DNA from: Heterotrichella gracilis
Lineage: Eukaryota; Sar; Xanthophyceae; Tribonematales; Xanthonemataceae
Direction of reading: 5' to 3'
NCBI GenBank assembly: GCA_032358255.1
Contig: JAULBX010023852.1
Location: 1 to 64,000, forward strand
DNA: 64,000 bases
How positions within the stretch are numbered: the stretch's first letter is position 1; every line of letters begins with the position of its first letter. The notes beneath the pieces are model-generated. The model ran no database searches. It was given only the letters and a program-made list of their open reading frames with translations, and was not told the origin of the DNA. This document shows positions 13,601-23,400 of the stretch, in pieces. A program made the translations under genes and the position numbers.

Positions 13601-16600
13601 ACAGGAGGGAAAGGACGTGGCGGGGGAGCTGTTGAAAGTGAGGGTAATATACTGCATATGTTGTGGGCAGCATGTGCAATGCACAGCTGGGTGGAAGATG
13701 TGGGATGCAGTCTCTTTGCACGGGGCTGGGACTGGGGCTGTTTGCTGGACTGGCTTTCTTGCTGGCATGCACATGTTATTCTTCAGAATAAATTCGTTCC
13801 CATGATTCCATCCCCTTCCTTTTGCAGGCCATCCTCACCTTCCGTCTCTCCCCAGCCGCCATCTCTGCACATGCCACCGCACTCCAGCACCTCACAGCAG
13901 CAGCCGGGACCGCACAAAACCCCGCAGATCCCCAGATTTCTGCCCCCAGTGCTGAGCTGGCAGCCACGTGGGCTGGGCGGGCACTGGAGGCAGGGGAAGG
14001 GGTGCTGGGGAAGTATGTGGAGGGGGCGCGGTCACGTGGTGTGAGGGGTGGCATGGGTCCATGTGATCACGAGGCGGCGCACGCGCTGTTCACGGTTGGC
14101 GAGGTGGGTGCGGTGGGGGGTGGGGGGTGGGGGGTCTGGGAGGGAGGTGGGTGTGGTGGGTCTGGTGGTGGAAGGCCTATCATAAGTTTGAATTGAAAGG
14201 GTCGTGCACGCAAAGGGAACGGTACACACATGGTTTGGGTCGCAAGTTTTGGGATGGGATGTGAGGGTATGGGAGGGGCTGGTGCCTCCACTGGGTTGAT
14301 TGCGTAGTTGTATCCTCCCCTCCTGATGGTTTCCTGATGGTTTTCCCCCTTGCAGGTCATCCTCCTCGGCTCCACCCCCCCCTCCCCCCGCCTGCTCAAC
14401 CTCATCCAGACGCTGACGTCAGCAGGGGGTGCTGGAGGCGCTGACGTGGCGGGGCCCTCGCAGGGAGGAGCCGTGGTGGCGGTGCCTGGGCCTGTACAGG
14501 TGCGCTCCCTGTTGGTCCAATGGCTACACTGGCTGCGGCCAGCCATTGGTGCTTGAAAATGCTGAGCAATGCTCTATCATTTGGTTGTGGTCGGCAGGGG
14601 CCATGTGAAGGCGTCAAGTTCATGTGGACTTGTTTTGGCAAGCTTGCCATGTGATCAGTCCAGGTGGTGCATGGACCTGGCTCATTGATGATACACCCCT
14701 TGCAAGTAACGTGCCCCCACCTCCATGCACCACACCACACCCATGCCACAGGCCCACGCATGGACCGCCGTTAGCAAGGCCTGCCTTTTCATCACTGCCC
14801 TCCCTTTCCCCCCGCCCTCTCTTCCCACCACTGCACTCCCGCCTCCCCCCCACACACACACCACCACCCTCCCTCCATTCCCCCCCCAGGCCCACGCATG
14901 GACCACCCTGGGCAAGGCCTGCCTGGCCCACGAGCCCACCGCCAAGCGCTGCCTCCCCCTCCTAGTCTCCCAGTTGCGCGCCAACCCCCTGCCAGCCACC
15001 CGCAACAACATCCTGGTGGTGCTGTGTGACCTGTGCGTGCGCTACACCGCGCTTGTGGACAGCCACGTGCCTCGCCTGGCGGCCTGCATGCGCGACAGGG
15101 ACGAGGGGGTGCGGCGCCAGGCGCTGGTGCTGATTGCAAACCTGCTGCAGAAGGTGGGTGTGGTGTAGGTTCTGATGGGTAGGGTTTTGGGGTTAGGGTT
15201 CTGGTGCTCTGTGGACCAGGGGTGCGGCACCAGGCGCTGGTGCTGATTGCCAACCTGCTGCAGAAGGTGGGTGTGGTGGTGTGGTGGGTGTAGGATTTTG
15301 GGGCGCAGGGTTGGGGGCCAACCTACCATCAACCCCACCAGGAAGACCCTAAACCATATCACCCCCTGTCCGGTGCCCCCAAGGGTTTGACGCCATGCCG
15401 TAGATGTACAACAGCCCTGCTGCAAAGCCCTGCAGGCACAGCACCCAACCATGAAACCCTTGCCCCCAGGACTACGTCAAGTGGCGCGGCGCCCTATTCC
15501 AGCAGTTCCTGGTGGCTCTTGTGGATGACTCCCCGCCTGTGCGCCACCTGGCGGAGTACCTCATGGGGGATGTGCTGGGGAACAAGGTGAGGAGGGATCT
15601 GGGTGCGCATGCTTTTAAAGTATGTTACGCTGAAACTTATGCAATGTGTGTTCCTGAAAGGGACATCGGGATGTGGGTGGGGAGTCGTTGTCATATGACT
15701 GGCTAGCATGCGGTTGCCAATGTGATGCGAATTGGCGCAATGTGCCCAGGGCATGTTCACCTGCTCCTTTCAACCCCGCCAACCAGTTTCCTCCCCTCTG
15801 CAGAACCCCCTGCTTGCGTATAACCACTTTGTGGAGACCCTTTTCATGCTGAACGGATGCCGCGCTGGGCTGCATGGCGGGGGTTCCAGCAGCCATGGGG
15901 GTGCGGAGGGGGGAGTGGTGGCTGAGGGGCTGACAATCAAGGGGGGGTCGGAGGGGGCGAGGGGCAAGAGGGACGCAATCTACAGGTGAGACTGGGGGTA
16001 TGCAGGAATGGGGATGTTATCTTCCTCAGCATTTGCGTTTAGGGCGTATTGACCGGTGCAAACCGAGATTGGGAAGATCTGCCCACCATCCACTGCAGCT
16101 TCCAGTTGCGCCACATGGCGCTTGAGCACACTCTCCCCACTCCTTTTCCCGAATATCCCCCCAACCCCATTTCCAACCCAACCCCCCCACCCCCCACCGC
16201 ACCTCCCTGTTCTGCCACATGGCACTTGGGCACACACACACACCCCCACTCCGATTTCCCAGAACCCCCCCCCACTCATCCCCCACCCCCCACCCGCCAC
16301 CGCAGCTTCCTGCTGCGCCACATGGCGTCCGAGCACAAGTTTGCCACCACCGCCCGCCTCAGCAGCGACGTGCTGGCGGCTGTGTCAGACGGGCTGCTCC
16401 CCTTGGAGGAGTGCGGGGAGGTGCTGGGGGACGCGCTGCGCATCCTGGCGTGCAAGGATGCCAAGGTGCGCCCCAGTGAAAACCCTGCGAACCCTGCGTA
16501 GGGCTAAAACCCTAAGGGACGACCCTAGGGTACTTGGAGGTGCTGAGGGATGCGCTGCACTTTATGGGTTGCAATGATGCAACGGTTAGGGCCTGCGAAG

Positions 16601-19178
16601 CATTGCAGAACGGTACAAAACCCTGATAGGAATTGGGGATGAGGACACCGCATTAGGAAGTTGCTGGAAAATTTGGACTCCGGTTTTACACTGTTATGGG
16701 ACATAATGCATTTTGAAAACTCACATGGGTAGGCAATCCTGAGAGACTTCACCCAACCAGCCTCCCACACGTACTCCCCCCCGCAGATCACCCCCGCCCG
16801 CGGCGCCTCCGCCCCCGACGAGGACGACCCCACACCCACCGCCCTGATGGGTGCAGCCAGGGGCCGCCTGGTGTCTGCTGTTGCCAAGAAGCACCTGGTG
16901 GAGGGGCTGGTGCCTGTGCTGGTGGAGCTGAAGCGGGTGCTGGAGGCGGCGCGGCACCCATGTGGGGCGCAGCTGATGGTCACTATGCGTACCCTGCTGA
17001 AGGACTACAAGGGAGAGGTGGGTGTGGGGAATGTGGGAATATTTGCAGGGGGATTTGTTCGGGGTTTTGTTTAGGGTTTGGGTAAATGGGTGGAGGGTCT
17101 GGTGCCTGTGATTGTGGAGGTGAAGCGGGTGCTGGATGCGGCGCGGCACCCATGCGGGGCGCAGCTGATGGCCACGATGCGTACCCTGCTGAAGGATTAC
17201 AAGGGAGAGGTGTGTGGGATGGGGAAATGGGGCCATGTTGTTGCTGGTTTTTGAGGGTTTTTCTTAGGATTTAGGTGTTTGAGTTGATGCATGGAGGAGC
17301 TGGTGCCTGTGTGGAACTAAAACGCGTGCTGGAGGCGGCCAGGCACCCACGTGAGGCGCAGCTGATGGTCACCATGCGCACCCTGCTGAGGGTTTCAAGG
17401 GGGAGGTGCATGGGATGGCAAATGTGGATGTGGATTCCCGTGTCCTCGTTTACACCCTCCCCTAGGGTGCAAAGCGCTTACCCCTCCCATCGCCCTCCCA
17501 GGTTGAGGACATCCTTGTGGCTGACAAGCAGCTGGCAAGGGAGTTGTTGTACGACATGAAACAGGCGGAGCTGGCCGAGAAAGCAGCACGCAGCGCCGCG
17601 GCGGCAGGGGCAGGGGCAGGGGGGGCGGAGCAGCGGGGGGCGACAGGGGAGGGCGCGGGTGCGGACCCTGGGGAGGGAGGCCAGGGGGGTGCGGCGGCGG
17701 CGGTGGGGAGACGGTCCGGGTCGAGAGGTGGGTGGCGGCGATGGTGGTGGATTGGGGGGTGAAGGCATCGCGCATGGCTAGTGGTATCCGCCTGGTGCAT
17801 ACGTGTGTAGTGCTCTAAGGCACTTCTGACCATCAGGCTCACCCATCACCACAACCACCATCCATCCGCATCCTCTTCCACCAACCTGGCTTGCTTTTTG
17901 ACCCAAAATCCCACTAACGCCCACCAACCCATTCCACCCCACCAACCACCCACCCCGCAGGTCGTTCTCTCCCTGGAGTGCCCCCCGGCACCCCCCTTGC
18001 AGCAGAGGTGCTCCAGGCAGCAGGACAAGCGTCAGGGCAGCGCCACCTGGCAGCGCACCAGCACGCGCCACCTGGCAGCGCCGCAGGGCCGCCCCACCAG
18101 TCGGGCATGCAGGCGGGGACCCCGGCTGCAGCATTCAAGACGCCTGCACCCTCACGGGTGAGTGTGGGGCTGTGGGGTTTAGGATTTAGGGTTTAGGGTT
18201 TAGGGTGTGATGGAGCAGGCGGGCACTGGCGCCCAGCGGGGTAGCTGTGTGCCGACAGTCTTTTAATTGCTGCATTATATCCTGTGTTCTGAATGTGTTA
18301 TTGCTGCCATGACGCCAACAGGACCCGTATTCTCCAAACCCTATCCCAAACCCGCCCTTTCTCCCCGGCACACATGCAAGCTTCAACACCTTTTGCCTTG
18401 CGCTAACCTCTCCCCCTTCCCCCTCATCACAGATGCGCGGCTCTGCACCCCCTGGCAGTGGGCCACGTGGCAGTCCGGGAGGCGCCACCCCCATGTCGGT
18501 CCCGCGCCTGAAACCTTCACAAGGGTCTGGCCGCAGCAGCCTGAAACCTACCCTAGGGTCTGGGCGGGGCAGCCAGCCTTCGCGATTGGCCAGGGGGAGC
18601 GGGCCGGAGGTGGCCGGGGAGGAAGGGTCTGTGCCAGGTAGGCAGGCAGCCTTCTGGGGTTATGGTGTAGGGTTTGGGGTGTAGGGTTTAAACCATACGT
18701 TCAGGATCTAGGGTTGCGTCAGGTAGGTGTTGAGGCAAGCAGTCTTTGGTACATCAATCCAACTCCTGCAATGCATCCCTCCCCAACATGGAAATCAGGG
18801 GTCTCTGAGAAAGATTTGCTCCTCGTAATCAACACGCCTGTCTGAGGTCACGCATGTCCTCATATGCAATGTATGGCTTCGTTTAATCCTCTGATTCGCC
18901 CCCTCCTTGCAGATGTGGCTGACCTGCCGGTGGACCGCCCCCCCGACGTGGTCCTCAGGAGCCCAGACCCTACTCAAAACCCTAGCAAGCTGGAGGTGAC
19001 CACCGCAGCCCTAGAGGGCACACGGGCGGCAGCCAATAGCAGGCGAGCAGCCCGCAGCCTCAAGGGGAGCAAGCATGGGAAACCTGCTGGGGAGGAAACA
19101 GGGGCGGAGGAGGGGGCGGCGGAGCAGGGCCCGGTTGCTGGGAAGCGGGTCACCAGGGGGACGAAGCGACGGGGATGA
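7649..19178 (+). CDS. NCAPD3: Condensin II HEAT-repeat subunit D3 (CAP-D3)
   Basis: I assembled 25 phase-consistent exons, about 1,583 codons (human NCAPD3 is about 1,500): 7649-7848, 8065-8158, 8459-8623, 8846-9095, 9359-9449, 9827-10010, 10251-10376, 10779-11036, 11190-11471, 11676-11831, 12130-12264, 12521-12818, 13062-13165, 13395-13535, 13828-14103, 14356-14499, 14890-15153, 15470-15586, 15804-15985, 16306-16465, 16787-17017, 17502-17727, 17961-18157, 18433-18637, 18913-19178. HEAT-like helices recur (DKVAPIRAKALGHVGGLME, DDKAAVRKAALGLLEAVL, DPMVSVRKAALAGVTRLL). The family-diagnostic core is AACMRDRDEGVRRQALVLI, then DYVKWRGALFQQFLVALVDD, NPLLAYNHFVETLFMLNG and FLLRHMASEHKFATTARLSS. The block ending LLKDYKGEVEDILVADKQLA matches the conserved C-terminal core, followed by a disordered Pro/Ser/Gly and then basic tail ending GTKRRG. 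Condensin II compacts chromosomes and acts in the nucleus. Many introns carry partial copies of the neighbouring exon. The identity is strong; individual short exons may be off. Confidence 0.88.
9971..10112 (+). repeat. Tandem copy of exon 6 end plus donor (NCAPD3)
   Basis: The exon end gtggtgctgtttggcgtgcg through AAG|GTGGGG (9975-10016) recurs at 10074-10118 as gtggtgctgtttggcatgcg through CAG|GTGGGC. The spacer contains ggttacggggtagg and gggtagggtttt, degenerate telomere-type units. The second copy still has a GT donor. Confidence 0.8.
12030..12165 (+). repeat. Tandem copy of acceptor and start of exon 11 (NCAPD3)
   Basis: The sequence tccttgagcgtgccacctgc followed by gaccccatgg occurs at about 12034-12063 and again, with one change, at 12131-12160, where it begins the real exon after CAG|GTCCTT. 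The first copy lacks the G after CAG and is followed by non-coding AT-rich DNA, so it is probably the decayed copy. Confidence 0.8.
13494..13645 (+). repeat. Tandem copy of exon 14 end plus donor (NCAPD3)
   Basis: Exon 14 ends ccacaggaggg...ctggcgggggagctgttcaag|gtgggt at 13497-13541. A second copy, ccacaggagggaaaggacgt then ggcgggggagctgttgaaa|gtgagg, lies at 13600-13645. Both keep a GT donor; the copy would code GKDVAGELLK. Confidence 0.75.
14745..14925 (+). repeat. Tandem copy of acceptor and start of exon 17 (NCAPD3)
   Basis: The stretch caggcccacgcatggaccgc followed by cgttagcaaggcctgcc at 14750-14788 is repeated as caggcccacgcatggaccac then cctgggcaaggcctgcc at 14887-14924, the true exon start. 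The spacer is C-rich polypyrimidine. In the first copy the equivalent of LGKAC reads VSKAC, so it is still open. Confidence 0.8.
15087..15275 (+). repeat. Tandem copy of exon 17 end plus donor with telomere-like spacer (NCAPD3)
   Basis: The exon end coding VRRQALVLIANLLQK with donor gtgggtgtgg (to 15153 and beyond) recurs at 15220-15275 with an intact frame (VRHQALVLIANLLQK) and the same donor. The spacer is gggtagggttttggggttag followed by ggttctggtg, which is clearly telomere-like. Confidence 0.85.
16088..16340 (+). repeat. Three copies of the acceptor and start of exon 20 (NCAPD3)
   Basis: The words cagcttccagttgcgccaca + tggcgcttgagcac (about 16096-16129), ctgttctgccacatggcact + tgggcac (16208-16232) and the real exon start cagcttcctgctgcgccaca + tggcgtccgagcac (16303-16336) are spaced by about 105 bp. 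Spacers are C-rich with a short CA run. The first copy still has an upstream CAG and open frame. Confidence 0.75.
16415..16585 (+). repeat. Decayed copy of exon 20 end with CCCTAA-type spacer (NCAPD3)
   Basis: Exon 20 ends gaggtgctgggggacgcgct, gcgcatcctggcgtgcaagg, atgccaag. At 16536-16580 a diverged copy reads gaggtgctgagggatgcgct, gcactttatgggttgcaatg, atgcaacg; its donor is gone (ggttaggg). The spacer contains aaccctgcgtagggctaaaa and ccctaaggg. Confidence 0.7.
16898..17405 (+). repeat. Triple tandem duplication of the exon 21 end (NCAPD3)
   Basis: Copy 1 is the last 120 nt of exon 21 (16898-17017). Copy 2 (17090-17209) is also 120 nt and keeps an open frame for VEGLVPVIVEVKRVLDAARH and on to LLKDYKGE, followed by a GT donor. 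Copy 3 (about 17291-17405) has a deletion that breaks the frame. Spacers contain gttttgtttagggtttgggt and cttaggatttaggtg. The copies form an age series from intact to decayed. Confidence 0.9.
18174..18206 (+). repeat. Telomere-like array in an NCAPD3 intron
   Basis: About four consecutive TTTAGGG-type units, one with a change (ggtttaggatttagggttta followed by gggtttaggg), directly downstream of exon 23. Another degenerate patch lies at 18660-18692. Confidence 0.85.
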
Positions 19179-20496
19179 AAGTTTGTTTGATGTTTTATGG
19201 GGGTTCTTGCTTCGTTTTCACCTTTGCCCTGGTGTAGCCAGCCTGTCGTGAGTGGTGGCTGCCAGCACCTGTGCTGTTTACAATCTCTGTGCTGCCGCGC
19301 AGTTGTCAGCATGTGATGGTCATGGCAGGCATCACCACTGCTGATCAAGCAAGGCTGGCAACTGGAGTAGCGACCAGCCTGTGATGGTCGACGGAGCCTT
19401 GTTTCAGTGCACTGCTGTGATCAAGTGTTCAGTGATGCAGACTCTTGCCATGTTCTTTTATTCAAGTATGTTCTACTGCTCGCAAGGTCAGATACATTCG
19501 CGTGATCCAAAACGGTACGAACCGTAAGTTGGCATAAAGGTTTTGCTTGTAAATTTTGTCTGATTCCTGCTGTGAAATACCATTATAAATTGCAGTGCTA
19601 ACGCTGCATATATGCAAGGCAGCTTGGGACCGCCAACGGTTGCTGGTGGTCGCACCTCCCTTGCTGAACGAAGCTGCTGCTGAATCTAGTGGGTGGCCAC
19701 CCTTAGGGCGAGACTGCCCATGGTGCTCAGAGCCTGCAAGTACTACCACTACCAAGCAGAGGCAGGCGCCACCCCAGTGCCTTCCTGAGCCATCTCAAAA
19801 CCCCAGCCAGGCGCAAACTTACCCACAAACTTGGTCGTCAGCTGCAAAGCTTCTCTGCTTTCCCTTGGTGCATCACAAGTGGTGTGTTTGTCATATGCAT
19901 GCATCTTGCATCAATGTCCCCAAGATAAGGGGACAGCACGCGCAACTCCATGACTCAGAAAAACAGAGTAGGTCAGTTACAAATATCTCTACTGAATAGA
20001 CAGTCTATGAGTGCATATAGCTATAAAACAACACACTTTTGGCCGCCTTTACATGCATGCATGCATTATGCATTCGACAACAATGCAAGAACTATGCATG
20101 CGTTATGTTTGGAGTGAAGGCAGTGAAAGACCATCTCATACAGCAATATTACAGCATGTAAGCCTTGGCTGCACCCCTCTTCGCGTTTTGTGGGCAGCTA
20201 GACGTGCATTGGGGACTGTCCCAGAAAACCACTACAGTGCTTTCGTGCAACCTCGCAGGACTTTCACAGCGGTTGCACGAACCCAACAAGCACTCAACTA
20301 GGGCGGTGGTTGGCACTTCTTCAAAAGTTCACCCTTTGTAGCTTGGCTGAACTTAGAGATATTCCATAAAACCAACCACACATGAGACTGTAATCTAGGG
20401 ATGTGGGGCGAATGCCGACTTGTGTGGGGACTGTGAACTCCCATTGCCACTTGCCGCCGCTTCCCTCGACGTAACAATCCCTTTCAAGTGGTAGGC
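19179..20496. other. Intergenic region between NCAPD3 and the BTB gene
   Basis: It holds the NCAPD3 3' flank and the BTB gene promoter. An open stretch of about 130 codons on the plus strand at 19595-19999 has no recognisable motif or splice context. A catgcatgcatgc run lies at 20052-20065. No supported gene. Confidence 0.5.
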
Positions 20497-23400
20497 ATGG
20501 TTGTCGACAAGCTTTCGAAAGCCAAGCAGGAGCTCCGAAAGCAGAACCTGTTGGCTCTGCAGGACAAGCTTCGGTCTGATCCCTACAACGATGTGTGCTT
20601 TGTGTGCAATGATGGCGCCCTTGTGCACGCCAACAGGGCCTTCCTGGCAGCACGGTGCACCTACTTTGAGAGCCTGCTGTACGGAGGCATGAAGGAGTCT
20701 GATATGAGTGAGATACAGCTGCCACATGCGTCCACTGGTGCACTGAACATATTGCTGGACACTCTGTACACTGCCAGCCCCACAGCCGTCCAGCCTGATG
20801 CAGTTGCGGTGGAAGCCTACTCCCTGGCGTCGCAGTATGGGCTAGACTCGCTTTGCAGGGCAATCGAGGCTGCTGTTGCTGCTCGAGTCCGCCCTAAAAC
20901 AGTTGGCCAGGTGCTTTCAGCTGCATTGGCAATGGAGAACAACGCAGAGCCCTTCCTGGCGGCGCTGTTGGGTGCCATGGAAGGCTGGGACAGTGGCAGC
21001 TTTGGCGCCAAAGCTGAACTTCAGCTTTGAGGGCTTCACCATGCCAGCGGTGCTGTGGCTGCTGTCGCATGCGGGGAAGCTCTCAATGACCCAGGACCAG
21101 GCTGTGCTTGCTCTGCTGGCCTGGGGCAAAGCGCAGGTGGAGAGAGACATCGATCCTGTTCAAGGCACCACTCGACAGTCCCAGCGCGCTGTGCTCAAGG
21201 AGCTCCTGCAGCCTGTCCTGGCGCTCATCGACACCTCCCAGCTGTCTGCGCAAGTGGTGGCGAGCCACCTGGCGCCCAGCGGCGTCTTGACCACCAATCA
21301 GGTGAAGGACATCTACCAGCAGATTGAGCAGCGGGAGGCAGGAGCCAGGGCAGCAGCTGATGAGGGTGACCAAAACGAGGCTGACGCGGCAGAGGAAATC
21401 GTGGATCCCAGGCAGAAAATGAGGAACTTTGCATTCTACTGCAGGCTGCTGTTCCCTGTCTACCTCCCGCTCATCTTGGTCTACGGTTGGATGGGTTACA
21501 ATGCCGGCTACAACCCCGAGGGTTTGATGGTGCCAACGGTGGGTGAACACTTTGCTGCGCCCTAGAGTAGGGTTTTGGGGTGGAGCCCTGCCTGTGTGAC
21601 CTGTGCGCCACGGTGAGGACGCTCCCCTGGAGGTCAGGTACGGTGTAACTTTAGGGTTAACTTAAGGGTTAGGGTTTAGGCAGAGGCGCCACGTCAACTG
21701 CTGGATCATAGCTGTCACTCGTTGCCACCAGCGCTGTTTCTCCCCTCCATCCCTCTCCATGTTCCCTTCTTAGCTAGGGATGAACCCCAGCCTTTACGGT
21801 GGGTGTGGTGGGTGCACCTGTGGTTGCACTCCATCCCATGCCACAGGTGGTCACAACTGCAGCCCCTGCAGCCCCACCCCATCACGCCTTGCCAACTTTC
21901 AACACCCAACCCCACATGTGGCCACACTTCACAGAGCTTTGACGTACCAAAGCAAGTGTGGCCGACCTTCTTCACATGACATGCTTGCCCAATGCCTTGC
22001 TTTGGCCATCTCACCTAACATTGCATTGATCGCCCCCCTCTCCCACTATACCACAGATTGTCCAGCTGTGCTTGGGGAGCGATGTGCTGCTTTGCAATCC
22101 CGGCAGGAGCTCGATCAGGGACCAGGGAAGAAAAAGGCTGGGGAAAGCTGGGTTGACTACCTTGGGAACAACCCGGACACCCTCCTGGCGTTTGTGTGGT
22201 TCAATGCGAGCCTGGCGTGTTTCCACTGCGCACTACTCGCGGTGGGTGTTGCATGGTGTTGTAAGGTTGTGCAAACACGTTGGCCAGTACTATTATGGAT
22301 TCTTTAAAATGGATTCTTTAAAGTAAATTCATTGATTGGGCAAGTTCTACACAAGGCAGGAATACATATTCAGACATTCCAAGTATGTTCCCCGACAGGT
22401 CTTTCAGCATCTGGAGCTTAAACCCTATGGATAGGTTTCATTATGATCTTGACCAGTAATCTCCTAATTGTTACTCCAGCTGGGCCTAATTGTTGGTGTT
22501 TGGATCGTGGATCAGTCCTGAATGGAAGGCTGCAAAACCTGAGTTGCTGCATGGTAGATTGGGAAACTTATTTTACAAAAGTCAGGAACATTTCCCCTGC
22601 CAGGTGTTTTCCGTTGCTTCACTGACAAATGAAACATGCGCTTGAAAGGGTAGGCAACAGTGTTCCAACCCCTTGAGGAGGGGTTGAACTTGCAACAATA
22701 TAGGGGCAATGGACAGGGGCGGTGATGTGATACCATATGGGCTTCAAAGCGTAGCCAACATTGTCATTACCTCTCTTTACAAAGGTTGAATGTGCACCAT
22801 TTTACAAGCAATGGACCGTGGAGGATCTGTACCATGGTGGGCACATGCTATGGATGCTAAGCCTAATGCATTGGCAGCGTTTTTGCACGGCACCCTCATC
22901 GATGTGAATGTGTGCACGAGTTCTCCGTTTAGTCGCACAGTGCCTCCAATGGATGCATATAGTGACTCCAATGGATGCATATAGTGACTACATGCACTCC
23001 AATGCATGCATGGTGATTTGTGGTGGCTCCAGGCGCGGGCCAACGAGAAGGATGCGCGCATCCTCATCCTTGAGGAGCAGGTGAATCTCTTGAAAGCAAA
23101 TGCGCGCCAGTCCATTGTAGATGTCACGCGAGTGGTACTGGGGATGGTACTGGAGGTGGATGACGTGTTGTCGCAGCATCAGGTGAGTAGGCCCATGGGG
23201 GTGGGGTAGGCAAGTGGTGTGTGCTGTTTAGGGTTTGAACCGAATTGGGGTGTGCACTAAACCCTGCACCTGTTAAGGATGAGAGGCAGCATCACAGGCT
23301 GCTCAGCACGTGAGCTGCTCATGGGGTGGTGGTGGTGGGTGGTGGCCGGTGTGGCACCATATGGAGTGCCCAGTATAGTGTGTGATATGCCCTAGATGAT

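Noticed and set aside
18174-18206. Evidence that the window is at a chromosome end
   Set aside because: The TTTAGGG units are only a few copies long, scattered and in both orientations inside genes, so they are interstitial.
19595-19999. Open frame of about 130 codons after NCAPD3
   Set aside because: No domain, no splice partners and no codon bias like the neighbouring genes.
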